Shown here piece by piece: positions 33,161 through 42,308 of a DNA stretch of 64,000 bases. This DNA is from an uncultured Anaerolineae bacterium (GTDB lineage: Bacteria > Chloroflexota > Anaerolineae > CG2-30-64-16). Where the stretch lies: contig CAKZKT010000017.1 in assembly GCA_937124585.1 (NCBI GenBank), positions 1 to 64,000 of the forward strand, read 5' to 3'. Made by a program: the position numbers and the translations under genes. The notes beneath the pieces were generated by a model. That model worked only from the letters and a program-made list of their open reading frames with translations. It did no database searches and was not told the DNA's origin. How positions within the stretch are numbered: position 1 is the stretch's first letter; each line of letters starts with the position of its first letter.

Positions 33161-34042
33161 ATGTTGCCAGAAGAACGGCGGTCGAAGATCCAACAACAGC
33201 TGGCGCAGCAGACAACGGTTACCATCGCCGGGCTCGCCGAGGCGCTCGGCGCATCGGAGATGACGATCCGCCGCGATCTGGCGGAACTGGAGGCGCGCGG
33301 CGTCTGTCAGCGCATCCACGGCGGCGCGATCAGTCTGCGCGTGCAGCAGTATCGCGTGTCGGCCTATCCTCCCTACGGGGATCGCGAGCGCCGACAGATG
33401 CACGAGAAGACGGCGATCGGTCGGGCCGCGGCCAGCCTGGTGCAGCCCGGCGAGGTCATTGCCATTGATTCGGGCACGACTGCTGCCTATTTTGCCCAGG
33501 CGCTGCGCTCCATTTACCCGCTCACGGTCATCACCAATTCGTTGCGCGTGCTCGATCAGCTCCACGATGTGCCGCAGATCGCCCTGATCTGTCCGGGCGG
33601 TGCGCTTTCGCTCGAGGACCGGAGCCAGGCCAGCGGCGACCTCTCCTTCGTGGGGCCGTTGGCGGTGGCGGCGCTGCGCAACTTCCGGCCGGCCAGGGCT
33701 TTCATCACGACCTCTGGGCTGACGGTGGCGGACGGGATCACGAACGCGGCCCTCTTCCAGGCGGAGATTAAGCGCACCCTGATCGAGATTGCCGAGGAGG
33801 CAATCTTGCTCGCCGATCACACGAAGTTCGGCCAGGCGACGGGCTTTCTGGTGACCGGTGTGAAGGCTTTTCGTCGGATGATCACCGATGTCGCCGCGCC
33901 GGCGCAGGACGTGGCCGCGCTGCGGAGTCAAGGGATCGAGGTGATCACCGTCGAGCCGGCGCCCGATGCGCAGCCGTTGCGGCCGTCAGTGCTCACCTTG
34001 TCCGGTGCGACGTCTCAGGTCGTGCTGCGCAACGCAGGCTGA
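33161..34042 (+). CDS. DeoR/GlpR-family transcriptional repressor
   Basis: 293 residues. N-terminal winged HTH (VTIAGLAEALGASEMTIRRDL, about residues 20-40) and RIHGGA, followed by the sugar-phosphate-sensing DeoRC domain with AIDSGTTAAYFAQAL, VITNSLRVLDQL, GGALSLEDRSQAS, FITTSGLTVADGITNA and LLADHTKFGQATGF. It senses a phosphorylated sugar, probably the product of the kinase 19 nt downstream. MLPEERR was chosen because GGGGG precedes it by 8 nt; the ATG five codons earlier has no SD. Likely controls itself, the kinase and the divergent operon through the heptamer sites. Confidence 0.93.
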   Translation: MLPEERRSKIQQQLAQQTTVTIAGLAEALGASEMTIRRDLAELEARGVCQRIHGGAISLRVQQYRVSAYPPYGDRERRQMHEKTAIGRAAASLVQPGEVIAIDSGTTAAYFAQALRSIYPLTVITNSLRVLDQLHDVPQIALICPGGALSLEDRSQASGDLSFVGPLAVAALRNFRPARAFITTSGLTVADGITNAALFQAEIKRTLIEIAEEAILLADHTKFGQATGFLVTGVKAFRRMITDVAAPAQDVAALRSQGIEVITVEPAPDAQPLRPSVLTLSGATSQVVLRNAG

Positions 34043-34061
34043 TGGGAAGTGAGATGGCCAC

Positions 34062-35546
34062 ATGAACCTGCTCATCGGCGTTGACCTGGGCACGACCGGC
34101 TGCAAGGCGGTTGTCTACGATGAGGCCGGAACGGTGCTGGGCGAAAGCTATCTCGAACTCGACCTCATCACCCTCTCGGATGTGATGATCGAACAGTCGC
34201 CCGACGCCTGGTGGGAGGCGATGGTGCGCGCCGTCGGCCTGGCGCTCGCTGCCGCCCATGCGGATCGCGAGGCCGTGCGCGGCATCGCGATCAGCTCGCA
34301 GGGCATCGCCTTCGTCCTGCTCGATGCCCAGGATCGGCCGTTGGGCAATGCGATCAGCTGGCTGGACGGTCGCGCGACTGTGGAATGTGCCCGGATTCTG
34401 GCTCGCTATTCGGCCCGAAGCCTGTTTCAGATCACGGGAAAACGAGCTGCGCCGTTTTATGTGTTGCCCAAGCTGCTCTGGGTGCGGGCGCAGCAGCCGG
34501 AGGTGTGGCGTCGGGCGCGCCGCCTGCTGATGGCACATGACTATCTGGTGTATCGCCTGTGCGGCGAACGCGTCACGGATCACTCGCTGGCCGGCGGCAC
34601 TTTGTTGTATGACCTTCATCGGCAGGACTGGAGCCAGGAGTTGCTGGATGCGTTCGACATCCCGGCCGACCTGCTGCCTCCGGTGTGCTGGGCCGGCACC
34701 CGGGTCGGCACGCTGCGGCCAGAGGCAGCCGCGGCGCTGGGATTGACGACCGCTGTGGTGGTGGCGGTCGGCGGGCAGGATCAGAAGTGCGCGGCGCTCG
34801 GCGCCGGGCTTGTGGCGGGCACAGCGTCGGTCTCGCTGGGCACGGCATCCGCTGTGGTCCAGCTTCTGGATCGGCCGGCGACGGATCCGCAGCTGCGCAT
34901 CCCGACATTTGCCTTCGTCCAGCCGGCGTGCTGGGTGCTGGAGGGGGTCGTTGCCACGGCCGCGGGCTGCTTGCGCTGGTATCGGGATACACTGGCCCCG
35001 GGCGCCTCCTACGCCGACCTGGACGCGGAGGCGGCAGGCGCGCCGCCGGGCAGCGATGGCCTCTATTTCTATCCCCATTTGAGCGGCGCGAGCAGCCCCC
35101 ATTGGCTCAGCGCGGGCCGCGGCGCGCTCCATGGCCTGAGCCTAGCGACGAGCCGCAGCCATCTGACGCGCGCGCTCATGGAAGGCGTGGCGTTTCAGAT
35201 TCGGGAGAATCTGGCGATCACCGAGGAGATCGGCGGGCCGGTGGCACAGGTGATCCTCTTCGGCGGCGGCGCCCGCAGCGGGCTGTGGCGGGCGATCATC
35301 GGGGATGTGCTGGCGCGGCCCGTGGTGTGGCCACGCACGATGGAAACCGCCAGCGGAGGCGCGGCCATGCTGGCGGGAACAGGCAGCGGTGTGTTCGCGA
35401 CGCTGGATGAGGCGCGCGGCCGTATGCTGGCGCCGCTCGGCCGTCGCGAACCGGATGCCGCGGTCGTCGCCCTCTACGTGCAACACTACGAGCGCTATCG
35501 TCGGGTCGAGGCCGCGCTTCTCAGCCTGGCCTCAGAACATCCGTGA
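34062..35546 (+). CDS. FGGY-family carbohydrate kinase (xylulokinase-like)
   Basis: 494 residues, standard FGGY length. Phosphate-1 motif IGVDLGTTGCKAVVYDEAG, then ISWLDGRATVE, catalytic Asp in GGQDQKCAALGAG, SLGTASAVVQLL, FYPHLSGASSPHW, LTRALMEGVAFQIRE and adenosine motif FGGGARSGLWRAIIGD. It phosphorylates a pentulose or similar sugar, with exact specificity open. Co-transcribed with the DeoR regulator, whose inducer may be the kinase product. Its stop is separated from a convergent gene by only a 25-nt hairpin. Confidence 0.92.
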   Translation: MNLLIGVDLGTTGCKAVVYDEAGTVLGESYLELDLITLSDVMIEQSPDAWWEAMVRAVGLALAAAHADREAVRGIAISSQGIAFVLLDAQDRPLGNAISWLDGRATVECARILARYSARSLFQITGKRAAPFYVLPKLLWVRAQQPEVWRRARRLLMAHDYLVYRLCGERVTDHSLAGGTLLYDLHRQDWSQELLDAFDIPADLLPPVCWAGTRVGTLRPEAAAALGLTTAVVVAVGGQDQKCAALGAGLVAGTASVSLGTASAVVQLLDRPATDPQLRIPTFAFVQPACWVLEGVVATAAGCLRWYRDTLAPGASYADLDAEAAGAPPGSDGLYFYPHLSGASSPHWLSAGRGALHGLSLATSRSHLTRALMEGVAFQIRENLAITEEIGGPVAQVILFGGGARSGLWRAIIGDVLARPVVWPRTMETASGGAAMLAGTGSGVFATLDEARGRMLAPLGRREPDAAVVALYVQHYERYRRVEAALLSLASEHP

Positions 35547-35548
35547 GC

Positions 35549-35571
35549 GGCGCAGGGACGTTTCCTGTGCC
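35549..35571. terminator. Candidate bidirectional terminator hairpin
   Basis: GGCGCAGG and CCTGTGCC form an 8-bp stem (one G-U) with a 7-nt GACGTTT loop. It fills the 25-nt gap between the two convergent stop codons. There is no T-run on either side, so termination strength is uncertain. Confidence 0.5.
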
Positions 35572-36399
35572 CTATGCATTCAGTCGCGCGCTCAGCTGCT
35601 CCATGTGGCGGACGAAGGCCGGGAACGCGATTTCGGCGTCCGGCAGATACGGATGCCACCGCCTTTCCCATTCCAGCGTGTAGTAGCCGGAATAGCCGGC
35701 CGCAGTCAGCAGGTCGAGGCAGTCGGCCAGCGGCAGCAGCCCCTCGCCGCACAGGCAAAGCCGATCCCGGCCGGTGACGTGATCGCGACGCGCGTCTTTC
35801 CAATGCGTGTTGATCACGCGCGCCCCGATCTGGCTCCAGGTGAACGCGGGCGTCTCCTGGCCGGCCCAATAGGGATGCTTCACATCCCAGCAAAGGCCGA
35901 CCCGGTCGGGAGCGGTGCCCTCGATCAGCGCCAGGATGTCGGCGCTGTGTGTCCAGGCATCGTGCGTCTCGACGGCCAGCTGCACGCTCGTGCCGGCGGT
36001 GATTTCCAGCATCTGCGCCAGCAGTTCGCGGCCGCGGGCCAGCCCGTCGTCGCGGGAGCGGCCGGCCAGGTCACCGCCGAAGACGCGGATTTGCGCGGCG
36101 CCGAAGATGGCGCACAGTGCGACCAGGCGACGGATCTCATCGAGCGCCCGCTCGCGCTCCGCCTCGCCGTGCCAGACCAGCCGCGCGCTGGCCGAAAAGC
36201 AGGAGACCGCCAGCCCGACGTCGGCCAGGCGGCGGGCCGAGGCCGGGGCGTCCGTGTTGAACTCCGGCAGTTCCCACATGTTGAAGGTGCCGCGAAGGCC
36301 GCGGAAATCCACAGCCTGGAAGCCGTAGGCCGGCAAGCGGTCGAGGATCATCGGCAGGTCCCAGTCGAGACAGCCGAGGGTGCTGGTGGCGTATTTCAT
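35572..36399 (-). CDS. Sugar-phosphate isomerase/epimerase (AP-endonuclease-2-like TIM barrel)
   Basis: 275 residues. MKYATSTLGCLDWDLPMILDRLPAYGFQAVDFRG is the usual barrel start, with metal-site segments QIRVFGGDL, QLAVETHDAWTHS, VGLCWDVKHPYW, VINTHWKDAR and YTLEWERRW. The family isomerises or epimerises sugars or inositol derivatives in the cytosol. It is the last gene of the LacI-led minus operon and is 134 nt after the heparinase-like gene. Only a weak SD (GGAAAAG) precedes the ATG. Confidence 0.9.
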   Translation of the reverse strand: MKYATSTLGCLDWDLPMILDRLPAYGFQAVDFRGLRGTFNMWELPEFNTDAPASARRLADVGLAVSCFSASARLVWHGEAERERALDEIRRLVALCAIFGAAQIRVFGGDLAGRSRDDGLARGRELLAQMLEITAGTSVQLAVETHDAWTHSADILALIEGTAPDRVGLCWDVKHPYWAGQETPAFTWSQIGARVINTHWKDARRDHVTGRDRLCLCGEGLLPLADCLDLLTAAGYSGYYTLEWERRWHPYLPDAEIAFPAFVRHMEQLSARLNA

Positions 36400-36493
36400 G
36401 GGCACTTTTCCGGTGAATGAGATCCAGATGGTATCATGCGATGCCGGTCTGGCCAATCGGACACGGGCGAGGATCACGCAGTCTCGCAACCGG

Positions 36494-36523
36494 AATCCGG
36501 TCGGCCCGACCGATCATCGGATT
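36494..36523. other. Hairpin after the heparinase-like gene
   Basis: Outer arms AATCCG/CGGATT enclose inner CGGTC/GACCG. It begins 10 nt downstream of the minus-strand stop codon. No T-run. Confidence 0.45.
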
Positions 36524-36533
36524 CGCGGCGTGC

Positions 36534-38378
36534 TCACCGCGGGCTGAGGTGCAAGCGAAAGCGGCGCGTGCCGGCCGGCAGCGCCACCGCCAGCCGCGTC
36601 AGCACGCCGTCCCGTTCGTTGGCGCGACAGGCCTCGGCCAGGCTGGCGACGGTGAATGTCGCGGTCGCCGGTTCGGTGATCGTCATGCTGAGGGCGGAAC
36701 GCTCGCCGATGATCTGTGCTGTCGCGCCGGTAATCTGCACCGGGAACCAGGTGACGAACGCCTCTTCGATCGGCAGCGCGGCGCCGTCGAAGTCGAACAG
36801 ATCCTCCAGCATTACTTCGCCGTTCTGGGCGTTCAGCCGCAATGTGCGTCGCGCCAGGCACAGGCCGGGCAGGTTGTAGGCATGGTGGAAGTCAATGGCG
36901 ACCGTTTTCTCGTCGGGCCCGGTGCTGTACGTGACAATCGTCCCGTGATATTGTTGACAGCCGCCGAACTCCGGGCCGGGCGCCTGCAATTGACCGCCGA
37001 TGACGGGCACGCCATGGCCGAACGAGTTGCAGAAGATGTTCTCGTAGCGCGCCTGCCGAAAGTAGTCTTTGCTGTATTTGCCGCGGCCGGGATCGCACAG
37101 CAGGCTCTCGCCGTCCACATGGTAGATGAAGACGGCAATGTCGGTGTGGCTGTGGTGGCCGTCGTTGTGGCCGGCTTTGGCAGCCAGTGCCACGGGGCGG
37201 CCGTCGGCCGTCTGTGCCACCAGCCTGACTACACCGGAGGCGGGCAGATGGACGTCTTGCCGCGCGGCGGCCGGGAATGGGCTTTGCTGACCGTCCCACC
37301 ACGCTGCATCGCGCATCACGATGGCGAGCTTGGCGGTCGGGACGCCGCGGCCCTGCGGCAGTTGGGGCGGATTGGCCAGTCCCTGGAGGTCGGTCACGCC
37401 GGTGCGTGTGGCCAGGCGCCGGACGATGCCCGGCGAAAGGGATGTGACTTCCTCGGCGTCGCCGAAGTTGAGGTAGCGGCCCGGCGAGAGGGCTGCGGCC
37501 AGCGGATAGCGGGCGATGTCTCGCAGTCGTGGGGCCGCCAGCAGGTCGAGCGCGCCGGCCGTTCGCTCGCGCAGCAGTTCGGCCACGGTCACATAGTACA
37601 GCAGGCCGTAGTTCCAGTAGCCGATTCCCTCGATGGAGCCGCCGTCCGCCTCGAAGCCGGTGGCGATGTAGGCCTCGAAGCCTTCCAGCACCTGTTCCAT
37701 GGCCTCGGCCAGGGTCTGTTCGTCGCGCTCCAGCCGGAGGAAGGCCAGCGCAATCGAGCCATTGCAGACGCCGTTCCAATTCAGCGCGCCCCGGTACCAC
37801 CAGTGCTTGCTGCCATAGGCCAGGTACGGCTTGAAGATGCGTCGCGCTACCTCCTGGCGCACGCGCTGCACCACCTCTGGCGCCAGTCGGTCGCCCACCA
37901 GGTACACGGTTTCGGCCAGGCTGGCGCCCGTCTCGGCGCAGAAGAGGTCAATGCTGTCGGGCTCGCGCGTCAGCGCGGTATGGGCGCCGAACGGCTTCTG
38001 TCTGGGCGAGGGCTTCAGATCCCAGTACTCTGGCCCCTGTTCTTCGTGCGCGGGCAGCACCCACGAGGTCTCCTCGCAGATGCTCCAGAGGAGATCATGG
38101 ACAACGTCTCGCATCGCGTCGTCGCCGAGGAGCATTTCGAACACGGCGCGCGTGAGCATGGTGCGCCTGGCGAAGTAGACGCGCTCGTAGTTGCGTCGTT
38201 CGCCGGTGTGCTCGAACTGGCGATAGAGCGTATAGGTGGTCTGTGGAATGTCGCTTAAATCGGGCGCGGCCCTGCGCAGCAGATCCCGCACGATCGGCGT
38301 GGCGGCCGAACAGCGCACCGCTTCGGCCAGGTTTTCGGTAGGGGCATTGATGGCAAGAAGGGATTTGAGCTCATTCAT
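36534..38378 (-). CDS. Heparinase II/III-like polysaccharide lyase
   Basis: 614 residues. The alpha-barrel part carries HWWYRGALNWNGVCNGSIA and ADGGSIEGIGYWNYGL, typical of heparinase II/III-like (PL12/15/21-type) enzymes. The beta-sandwich part carries AAKAGHNDGHHSHTDIAVFIYHVDG, where the paired histidines match the catalytic region, and LCDPGRGKYSKDYF. No signal peptide, so it may act on imported uronic-acid oligomers. No clear SD before the ATG. It lies behind a cupin and a full importer under a LacI regulator, forming one uptake-and-cleavage unit. Confidence 0.85.
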   Translation of the reverse strand: MNELKSLLAINAPTENLAEAVRCSAATPIVRDLLRRAAPDLSDIPQTTYTLYRQFEHTGERRNYERVYFARRTMLTRAVFEMLLGDDAMRDVVHDLLWSICEETSWVLPAHEEQGPEYWDLKPSPRQKPFGAHTALTREPDSIDLFCAETGASLAETVYLVGDRLAPEVVQRVRQEVARRIFKPYLAYGSKHWWYRGALNWNGVCNGSIALAFLRLERDEQTLAEAMEQVLEGFEAYIATGFEADGGSIEGIGYWNYGLLYYVTVAELLRERTAGALDLLAAPRLRDIARYPLAAALSPGRYLNFGDAEEVTSLSPGIVRRLATRTGVTDLQGLANPPQLPQGRGVPTAKLAIVMRDAAWWDGQQSPFPAAARQDVHLPASGVVRLVAQTADGRPVALAAKAGHNDGHHSHTDIAVFIYHVDGESLLCDPGRGKYSKDYFRQARYENIFCNSFGHGVPVIGGQLQAPGPEFGGCQQYHGTIVTYSTGPDEKTVAIDFHHAYNLPGLCLARRTLRLNAQNGEVMLEDLFDFDGAALPIEEAFVTWFPVQITGATAQIIGERSALSMTITEPATATFTVASLAEACRANERDGVLTRLAVALPAGTRRFRLHLSPR

Positions 38379-38395
38379 GGGTGTTGTTTAGGGGA

Positions 38396-38468
38396 AGTAG
38401 ACAAGTAGACAGGTAGACAAGGTTTTTTGTTTCCTTGTCTCCTTGTCTCCTTGTTTCCTTGTCTACCT
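38396..38468. repeat. Octamer microsatellite with inverted arms
   Basis: AGTAGACA, AGTAGACA, GGTAGACA, AGG on one side and TCCTTGTC repeated about four times on the other, around a TTTTTTG core. AGGTAGACAAGG (38411-38422) and CCTTGTCTACCT (38457-38468) are perfect inverted arms. The right arm contains the stop codon of the cupin gene. A related TTGTCTAC run lies at 43357-43388. Confidence 0.8.
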
Positions 38469-38804
38469 CTCCCCCTCCAAGAAATCTTCCCGCACCGGGG
38501 TGAAGGCGTCGATCAGCACTGTCGGTGTGTATGTGACGATGTGATGGGGGACGTTCGGCGGGACGTAGTAGCTGCCGCCTGCGGTCAGCCGCGCTGTTTC
38601 CTGGCCGTCCATGACGAAGTCAATTTCGCCGGAGACGACATAACCGAGCTGTTCGTGCGAATGGCTGTGGTGCCATGAGGTCACGCCGGCATCGAAGGTG
38701 AATTGTACCAACATCAGGCGTCCGCCATAGCTGAGGATACGGCGTTGGGCTCCGTCTGGGGTGGCGATGGCGGGCTCGTTTTCGGCTTGCGCGATTAATT
38801 TCAT
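38463..38804 (-). CDS. Small cupin-domain protein
   Basis: 113 residues with one cupin fold: VTSWHHSHSHEQLGYVVSGEIDFVMDGQ (three His and Glu metal ligands) and VPPNVPHHIVTY (second motif His). Single-cupin proteins next to uronate lyases include KdgF, which converts unsaturated uronates to keto sugars; such a role here is plausible from context only. It lies between the ATPase and heparinase-like genes. SD is weak (GAGAAAG). Confidence 0.88.
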   Translation of the reverse strand: MKLIAQAENEPAIATPDGAQRRILSYGGRLMLVQFTFDAGVTSWHHSHSHEQLGYVVSGEIDFVMDGQETARLTAGGSYYVPPNVPHHIVTYTPTVLIDAFTPVREDFLEGER

Positions 38805-38895
38805 AGTCGGTTCTTTCTCGAAACAATGATCTGGACCTTCTGGGTTTGGACGACAGCCCCGAAGCCCGTGTCGGGCATGGAGGAGGCCGCCAACC

Positions 38896-39915
38896 TCACG
38901 AAGTGACGACCCCTGTCAGCTTCAGCGCGTCGGCCAGGTGACAGGCGACCCAGTGGTCAGGGGTGATCTCGCGCCAGAGGGGCACCTCGCGACTGCAGAT
39001 ATCCCCGGCATAGCGGCAGCGGGGGTGAAACTTGCAGCCAGGCGGTGGCTTGCTGGGGCTGGGCACGTCGCCGGGCAAGATAATGCGCTGTACCTTGAGG
39101 TCAGGGTCGGCGCTGGGCACGGCCGATAGCAGCGCTTCCGTGTAGGGGTGACGAGGCACGGCATAAAGCTCTTCGGCCGGCGCCAGTTCGACGATGTGGC
39201 CGAGATACATCACCGCCACCCGGTCGCTGATGTGTTCGACGACCGATAGATCGTGCGAGATGAACAGGTAGGTCAGCCCCAGGTCGGCTTGCAGGTCGCG
39301 CAGCAGGTTGAGCACCTGGGCCTGGATCGAGACATCCAGTGCGCTGACCGGCTCATCGCAAACAATGAATTTGGGCTTAAGGGCCAGAGCGCGCGCGATG
39401 CCGATGCGCTGGCGCTGACCGCCGGAGAAGGCATAGGGATAGCGGTTCATGTGCTGCACGCGCAGTCCGACCTGCTCCAGCAGCTCGCGCACGCGCGCCC
39501 GCAGCTCGTCGCCGCTCACGACGCCGTGAATGCGCAGCGGCTCCGAGACGATGTCCATGACCGTCATGCGCGGGTTCAGTGATGAAAACGGGTCCTGAAA
39601 GATGATCTGCATTTCACGGCGAAATGGCTTCATCTCGCGGCGCGATTTATGGGTCAGCTCCACCATCTCGCCGTTGTAGCGGTAGAAGATCCGGCCGGCC
39701 GTGGGCTTGAGTGCGCGCAGGATCAGCCGGCCGACCGTGGTCTTGCCGCAGCCGGACTCGCCGACCAGCCCCAGCGTTTCCCCCTGGCGGATGGTGAAGC
39801 TCACACCGTCCACGGCCCGCACATGGCCCACGACGCGGCGTAACAGCCCGCGCTGGATGGGAAAGTGCATTTTGAGGTCGTGGACGTCGAGCAGGATTGG
39901 TGTCGTTAAGTTCAT
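38896..39915 (-). CDS. DppF/OppF-type ABC transporter ATPase
   Basis: 339 residues. Walker [16 protein letters not shown]-loop [12 protein letters not shown], signature [15 protein letters not shown], Walker [17 protein letters not shown] and switch FISHDLSV. C-terminal oligopeptide domain with the [14 protein letters not shown] cysteines of the OppF/DppF type. AAGG lies 7 nt before the ATG. It dimerises with the DppD-type ATPase and may also serve the three ATPase-less importers in this window. Confidence 0.95.
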   Translation of the reverse strand: MNLTTPILLDVHDLKMHFPIQRGLLRRVVGHVRAVDGVSFTIRQGETLGLVGESGCGKTTVGRLILRALKPTAGRIFYRYNGEMVELTHKSRREMKPFRREMQIIFQDPFSSLNPRMTVMDIVSEPLRIHGVVSGDELRARVRELLEQVGLRVQHMNRYPYAFSGGQRQRIGIARALALKPKFIVCDEPVSALDVSIQAQVLNLLRDLQADLGLTYLFISHDLSVVEHISDRVAVMYLGHIVELAPAEELYAVPRHPYTEALLSAVPSADPDLKVQRIILPGDVPSPSKPPPGCKFHPRCRYAGDICSREVPLWREITPDHWVACHLADALKLTGVVTS

Positions 39916-39930
39916 GGCGTAGCCTTGATT

Positions 39931-40000
39931 GAGCGTTAAGCGTTAAGCGTCAGGGACGGGCGCCATCGGAACATCACGCAAAAGATGGGTTCTGACGCTT
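39931..40000. repeat. Heptamer-type spacer between the ATPase genes
   Basis: Direct GCGTTAA repeats (GAGCGTTAAGCGTTAAGCGT) and inverted arms AAGCGTCAG (39945-39953) and CTGACGCTT (39992-40000). The right arm touches the stop of the upstream ATPase gene. Same style as the spacer repeats at 10799 and 50109. Confidence 0.55.
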
Positions 40001-41013
40001 CACCCCTGATACAACGTACACCTCACCCAATGCCCGGTGGCCACTTCGGTCAGCGGGACGTCCTCTGGGCCGGCGCACGCGGGTTTCTTTTGCGCGGCGC
40101 AGCGCGGCAGGAAGGCACAGCCGCGCGGGATGGAGAAGGGATCGGGCACGCTGCCGGCGATAGGAACGAGCCGTTCTTTGACGCGACGACCCATCTTGGG
40201 CACCGATTGCATCAGGCCGATGGTGTAGGGATGCATGGGCCGGTGGAAGATCTCGCGCACCGGGCCGATCTCGACGATCTTGCCCATGTACATCACTGCC
40301 ACCCGATCGGCCATGTCGGCCACCACGCCCAGGTTGTGGGTGATGATCAGAATAGACATCTTGAATTGTTCCTGGAGCGCCTTCATCAGCTCCAGAATTT
40401 GGGCCTGGATCGTCACATCGAGCGCAGTGGTCGGCTCGTCGGCGATGAGGAGCGATGGATTGCACGAGAGCGCCATGGCAATCATGGCGCGCTGGCGCAT
40501 GCCGCCGGAGAACTGATGCGGGTACTCGTGGATGCGCTGTTCCGGGTTGGCAATGCCGACCCGCCTGAGCATCTCGATGGTGATGCGCTCGGCTTCCTCC
40601 TTGCTGGTGCCCTGGTGCAGCTCCACGGCCTCGGCGATCTGGCTGCCCACGGTATGCACGGGCGACAGGGAGGTCATCGGCTCCTGGAAGATCATGGCGA
40701 TCTCGTTGCCGCGGATGCTGCGGATCAGGTCGCCGCGCGGTTCCACCTGCGCCAGGTCCACCACCTCGCCGTTGCGTCGGCGAAAGCGGATGCTGCCCTC
40801 GACGATGCGGCTGTAGCGGAGGGGCAGCAGCCGCAACACCGAGTAGGCTGTCACCGATTTGCCGCAGCCCGATTCGCCCACCAGTCCCAAAGTCTCCTGC
40901 GGCGCGATGCTGAACGACACCCCGTCCACGGCGCGCACGGTGCCGTCCACGGTGTCGAAATATGTCTTCAGATTCTCGATGACCAGCAAATTGCCGTCCG
41001 ATTGCTCAGGCAT
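40000..41013 (-). CDS. DppD/OppD-type ABC transporter ATPase
   Basis: 337 residues. Walker [18 protein letters not shown]-loop FQEPMTSLSPVH, signature FSGGMRQRAMIAMAL, Walker B LLIADEPTTALDVTIQ and ITHNLGVVADMADR. C-terminal Cys cluster CAFLPRCAAQKKPAC. MPEQSDG was chosen because GGGAGG lies 7 nt upstream. Supplies ATP hydrolysis for the adjacent permeases. Confidence 0.95.
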   Translation of the reverse strand: MPEQSDGNLLVIENLKTYFDTVDGTVRAVDGVSFSIAPQETLGLVGESGCGKSVTAYSVLRLLPLRYSRIVEGSIRFRRRNGEVVDLAQVEPRGDLIRSIRGNEIAMIFQEPMTSLSPVHTVGSQIAEAVELHQGTSKEEAERITIEMLRRVGIANPEQRIHEYPHQFSGGMRQRAMIAMALSCNPSLLIADEPTTALDVTIQAQILELMKALQEQFKMSILIITHNLGVVADMADRVAVMYMGKIVEIGPVREIFHRPMHPYTIGLMQSVPKMGRRVKERLVPIAGSVPDPFSIPRGCAFLPRCAAQKKPACAGPEDVPLTEVATGHWVRCTLYQG

Positions 41014-41075
41014 CCACCGACCTCCCGGCGTTACGAATTCCAAGTTTCAAGTTGCGGGTTGCAGGCCACAAGTCA

Positions 41076-42272
41076 TCACCGCGAATACGGATCCGCCGCA
41101 TCGCGCAAGCCGTCTCCGAAGAAGTTGAAGGACAGCACGGCCAGGGCGATGGCAATGGCCGGCGTGAGCAGCCAGGGATAGTGGCGCATGCTTTCCAGGT
41201 TCTGCGCCTCCTGGAGCAACACGCCCCAACTGATGAGCGGCGGCCGCAGGCCCAGGTTCAGGAAGGAGAGGGTGGTCTCGGCCAGGATCATGCCGGGCAT
41301 GGCGAGGGTGGCGATGACGATGATATGGCCGAAGACGGCCGGGATCAGGTGGCGGAAGATCACCCAGGCATTGCCGGCGCCCGAAAGCTGGGCCGCCATG
41401 ATGAATTCCTCTTCGCGGATCGCCAGCACCTTGCCGCGCAATTGCCGCGCCAACCAGGTCCAGCCGATAAGCGAAAGGATCACGGTGATGGCGAAGTAGA
41501 CCCGTTCGGGCGGCCAGTGCTGCGGGAGCGCGGCCGACAGCGCCATCCACAGCGGGATCGAGGGGAAGGAGCGGATGACCTCGACGAGTCGCTGCATCAG
41601 CTCATCTATCCGGCCGCCGAAATAGCCCGAAGTGACCCCCATGATCGAGCCGATCGTGAGGCTGAGGAAGACACCCACCAGGCCGATCGTCAGCGACATC
41701 TGACTGCCGATGAGGATGCGCGAGAGCATATCGCGGCCCTGGCGGTCGCTGCCCAGCAGGAAAACGCCCACGTCTTTCTCGGTCGTGCCGAACAGATGCA
41801 GGTCGGTCTCGATCAGCCCGAACAGTTTGTACGGCGAATCGTGGACGAAGAAGCGGATGGGTATCTTTTTGCTGGGGTTCGGTTTATAGACGGCTTTCAG
41901 GGTCTCCGGGTCGAAGGTTGTTTCCAGCGCATAAATGTAGAGTCCGGTCTGCGCATCCCAGTGCAGCGTATGCGGTGGTGCGTAGAGATACTCGATAAAG
42001 CGCTGGTCGCCGCCATACGGCGCGAGAAAATTGGCGAAAGCCGCGACCAGATAGAAGAGAATGACCGCGCAGCCGCCGATGATGGCCGTGCGGCTGCGGA
42101 TGAACTTGCGCCACATCAGTTGCCACTGCGACAGACCATAGCGCGACTCGTCCGCCAGGGTCGTCGCTTGCGCCTCGGCAGACAAGAACTGCTCGGCCAC
42201 GACATCGGCCGCGGTTTTGGCGCCTTCGTTCTGGGGGGCGCTCGCAGCGGCCGGGTGTTTGTCCTCGCTCAT
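41076..42272 (-). CDS. DppC/OppC-type ABC permease with large periplasmic insert
   Basis: 398 residues, about 100 longer than the usual DppC. A charged N-terminal extension precedes RSRTAIIGGCAVILFYLVAAF. Before GSDRQGRDMLSRILIGSQMS there is an insert (about residues 85-185) with LHWDAQTGLYIYALETTFDP and PIRFFVHDSPYKLFGL, a beta-rich extracytoplasmic segment. The EAA loop FIMAAQLSGAGNAWVIFRHLIP and FNFFGDGLRDAADP follow. Such inserted permeases form a recognised branch of large-substrate importers. GAGGG lies 4 nt before the ATG. Confidence 0.93.
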   Translation of the reverse strand: MSEDKHPAAASAPQNEGAKTAADVVAEQFLSAEAQATTLADESRYGLSQWQLMWRKFIRSRTAIIGGCAVILFYLVAAFANFLAPYGGDQRFIEYLYAPPHTLHWDAQTGLYIYALETTFDPETLKAVYKPNPSKKIPIRFFVHDSPYKLFGLIETDLHLFGTTEKDVGVFLLGSDRQGRDMLSRILIGSQMSLTIGLVGVFLSLTIGSIMGVTSGYFGGRIDELMQRLVEVIRSFPSIPLWMALSAALPQHWPPERVYFAITVILSLIGWTWLARQLRGKVLAIREEEFIMAAQLSGAGNAWVIFRHLIPAVFGHIIVIATLAMPGMILAETTLSFLNLGLRPPLISWGVLLQEAQNLESMRHYPWLLTPAIAIALAVLSFNFFGDGLRDAADPYSR

Positions 42273-42308
42273 GCTACCCTCTTTTGCTCGTTGCCTGTCG
42301 CCACGCAC

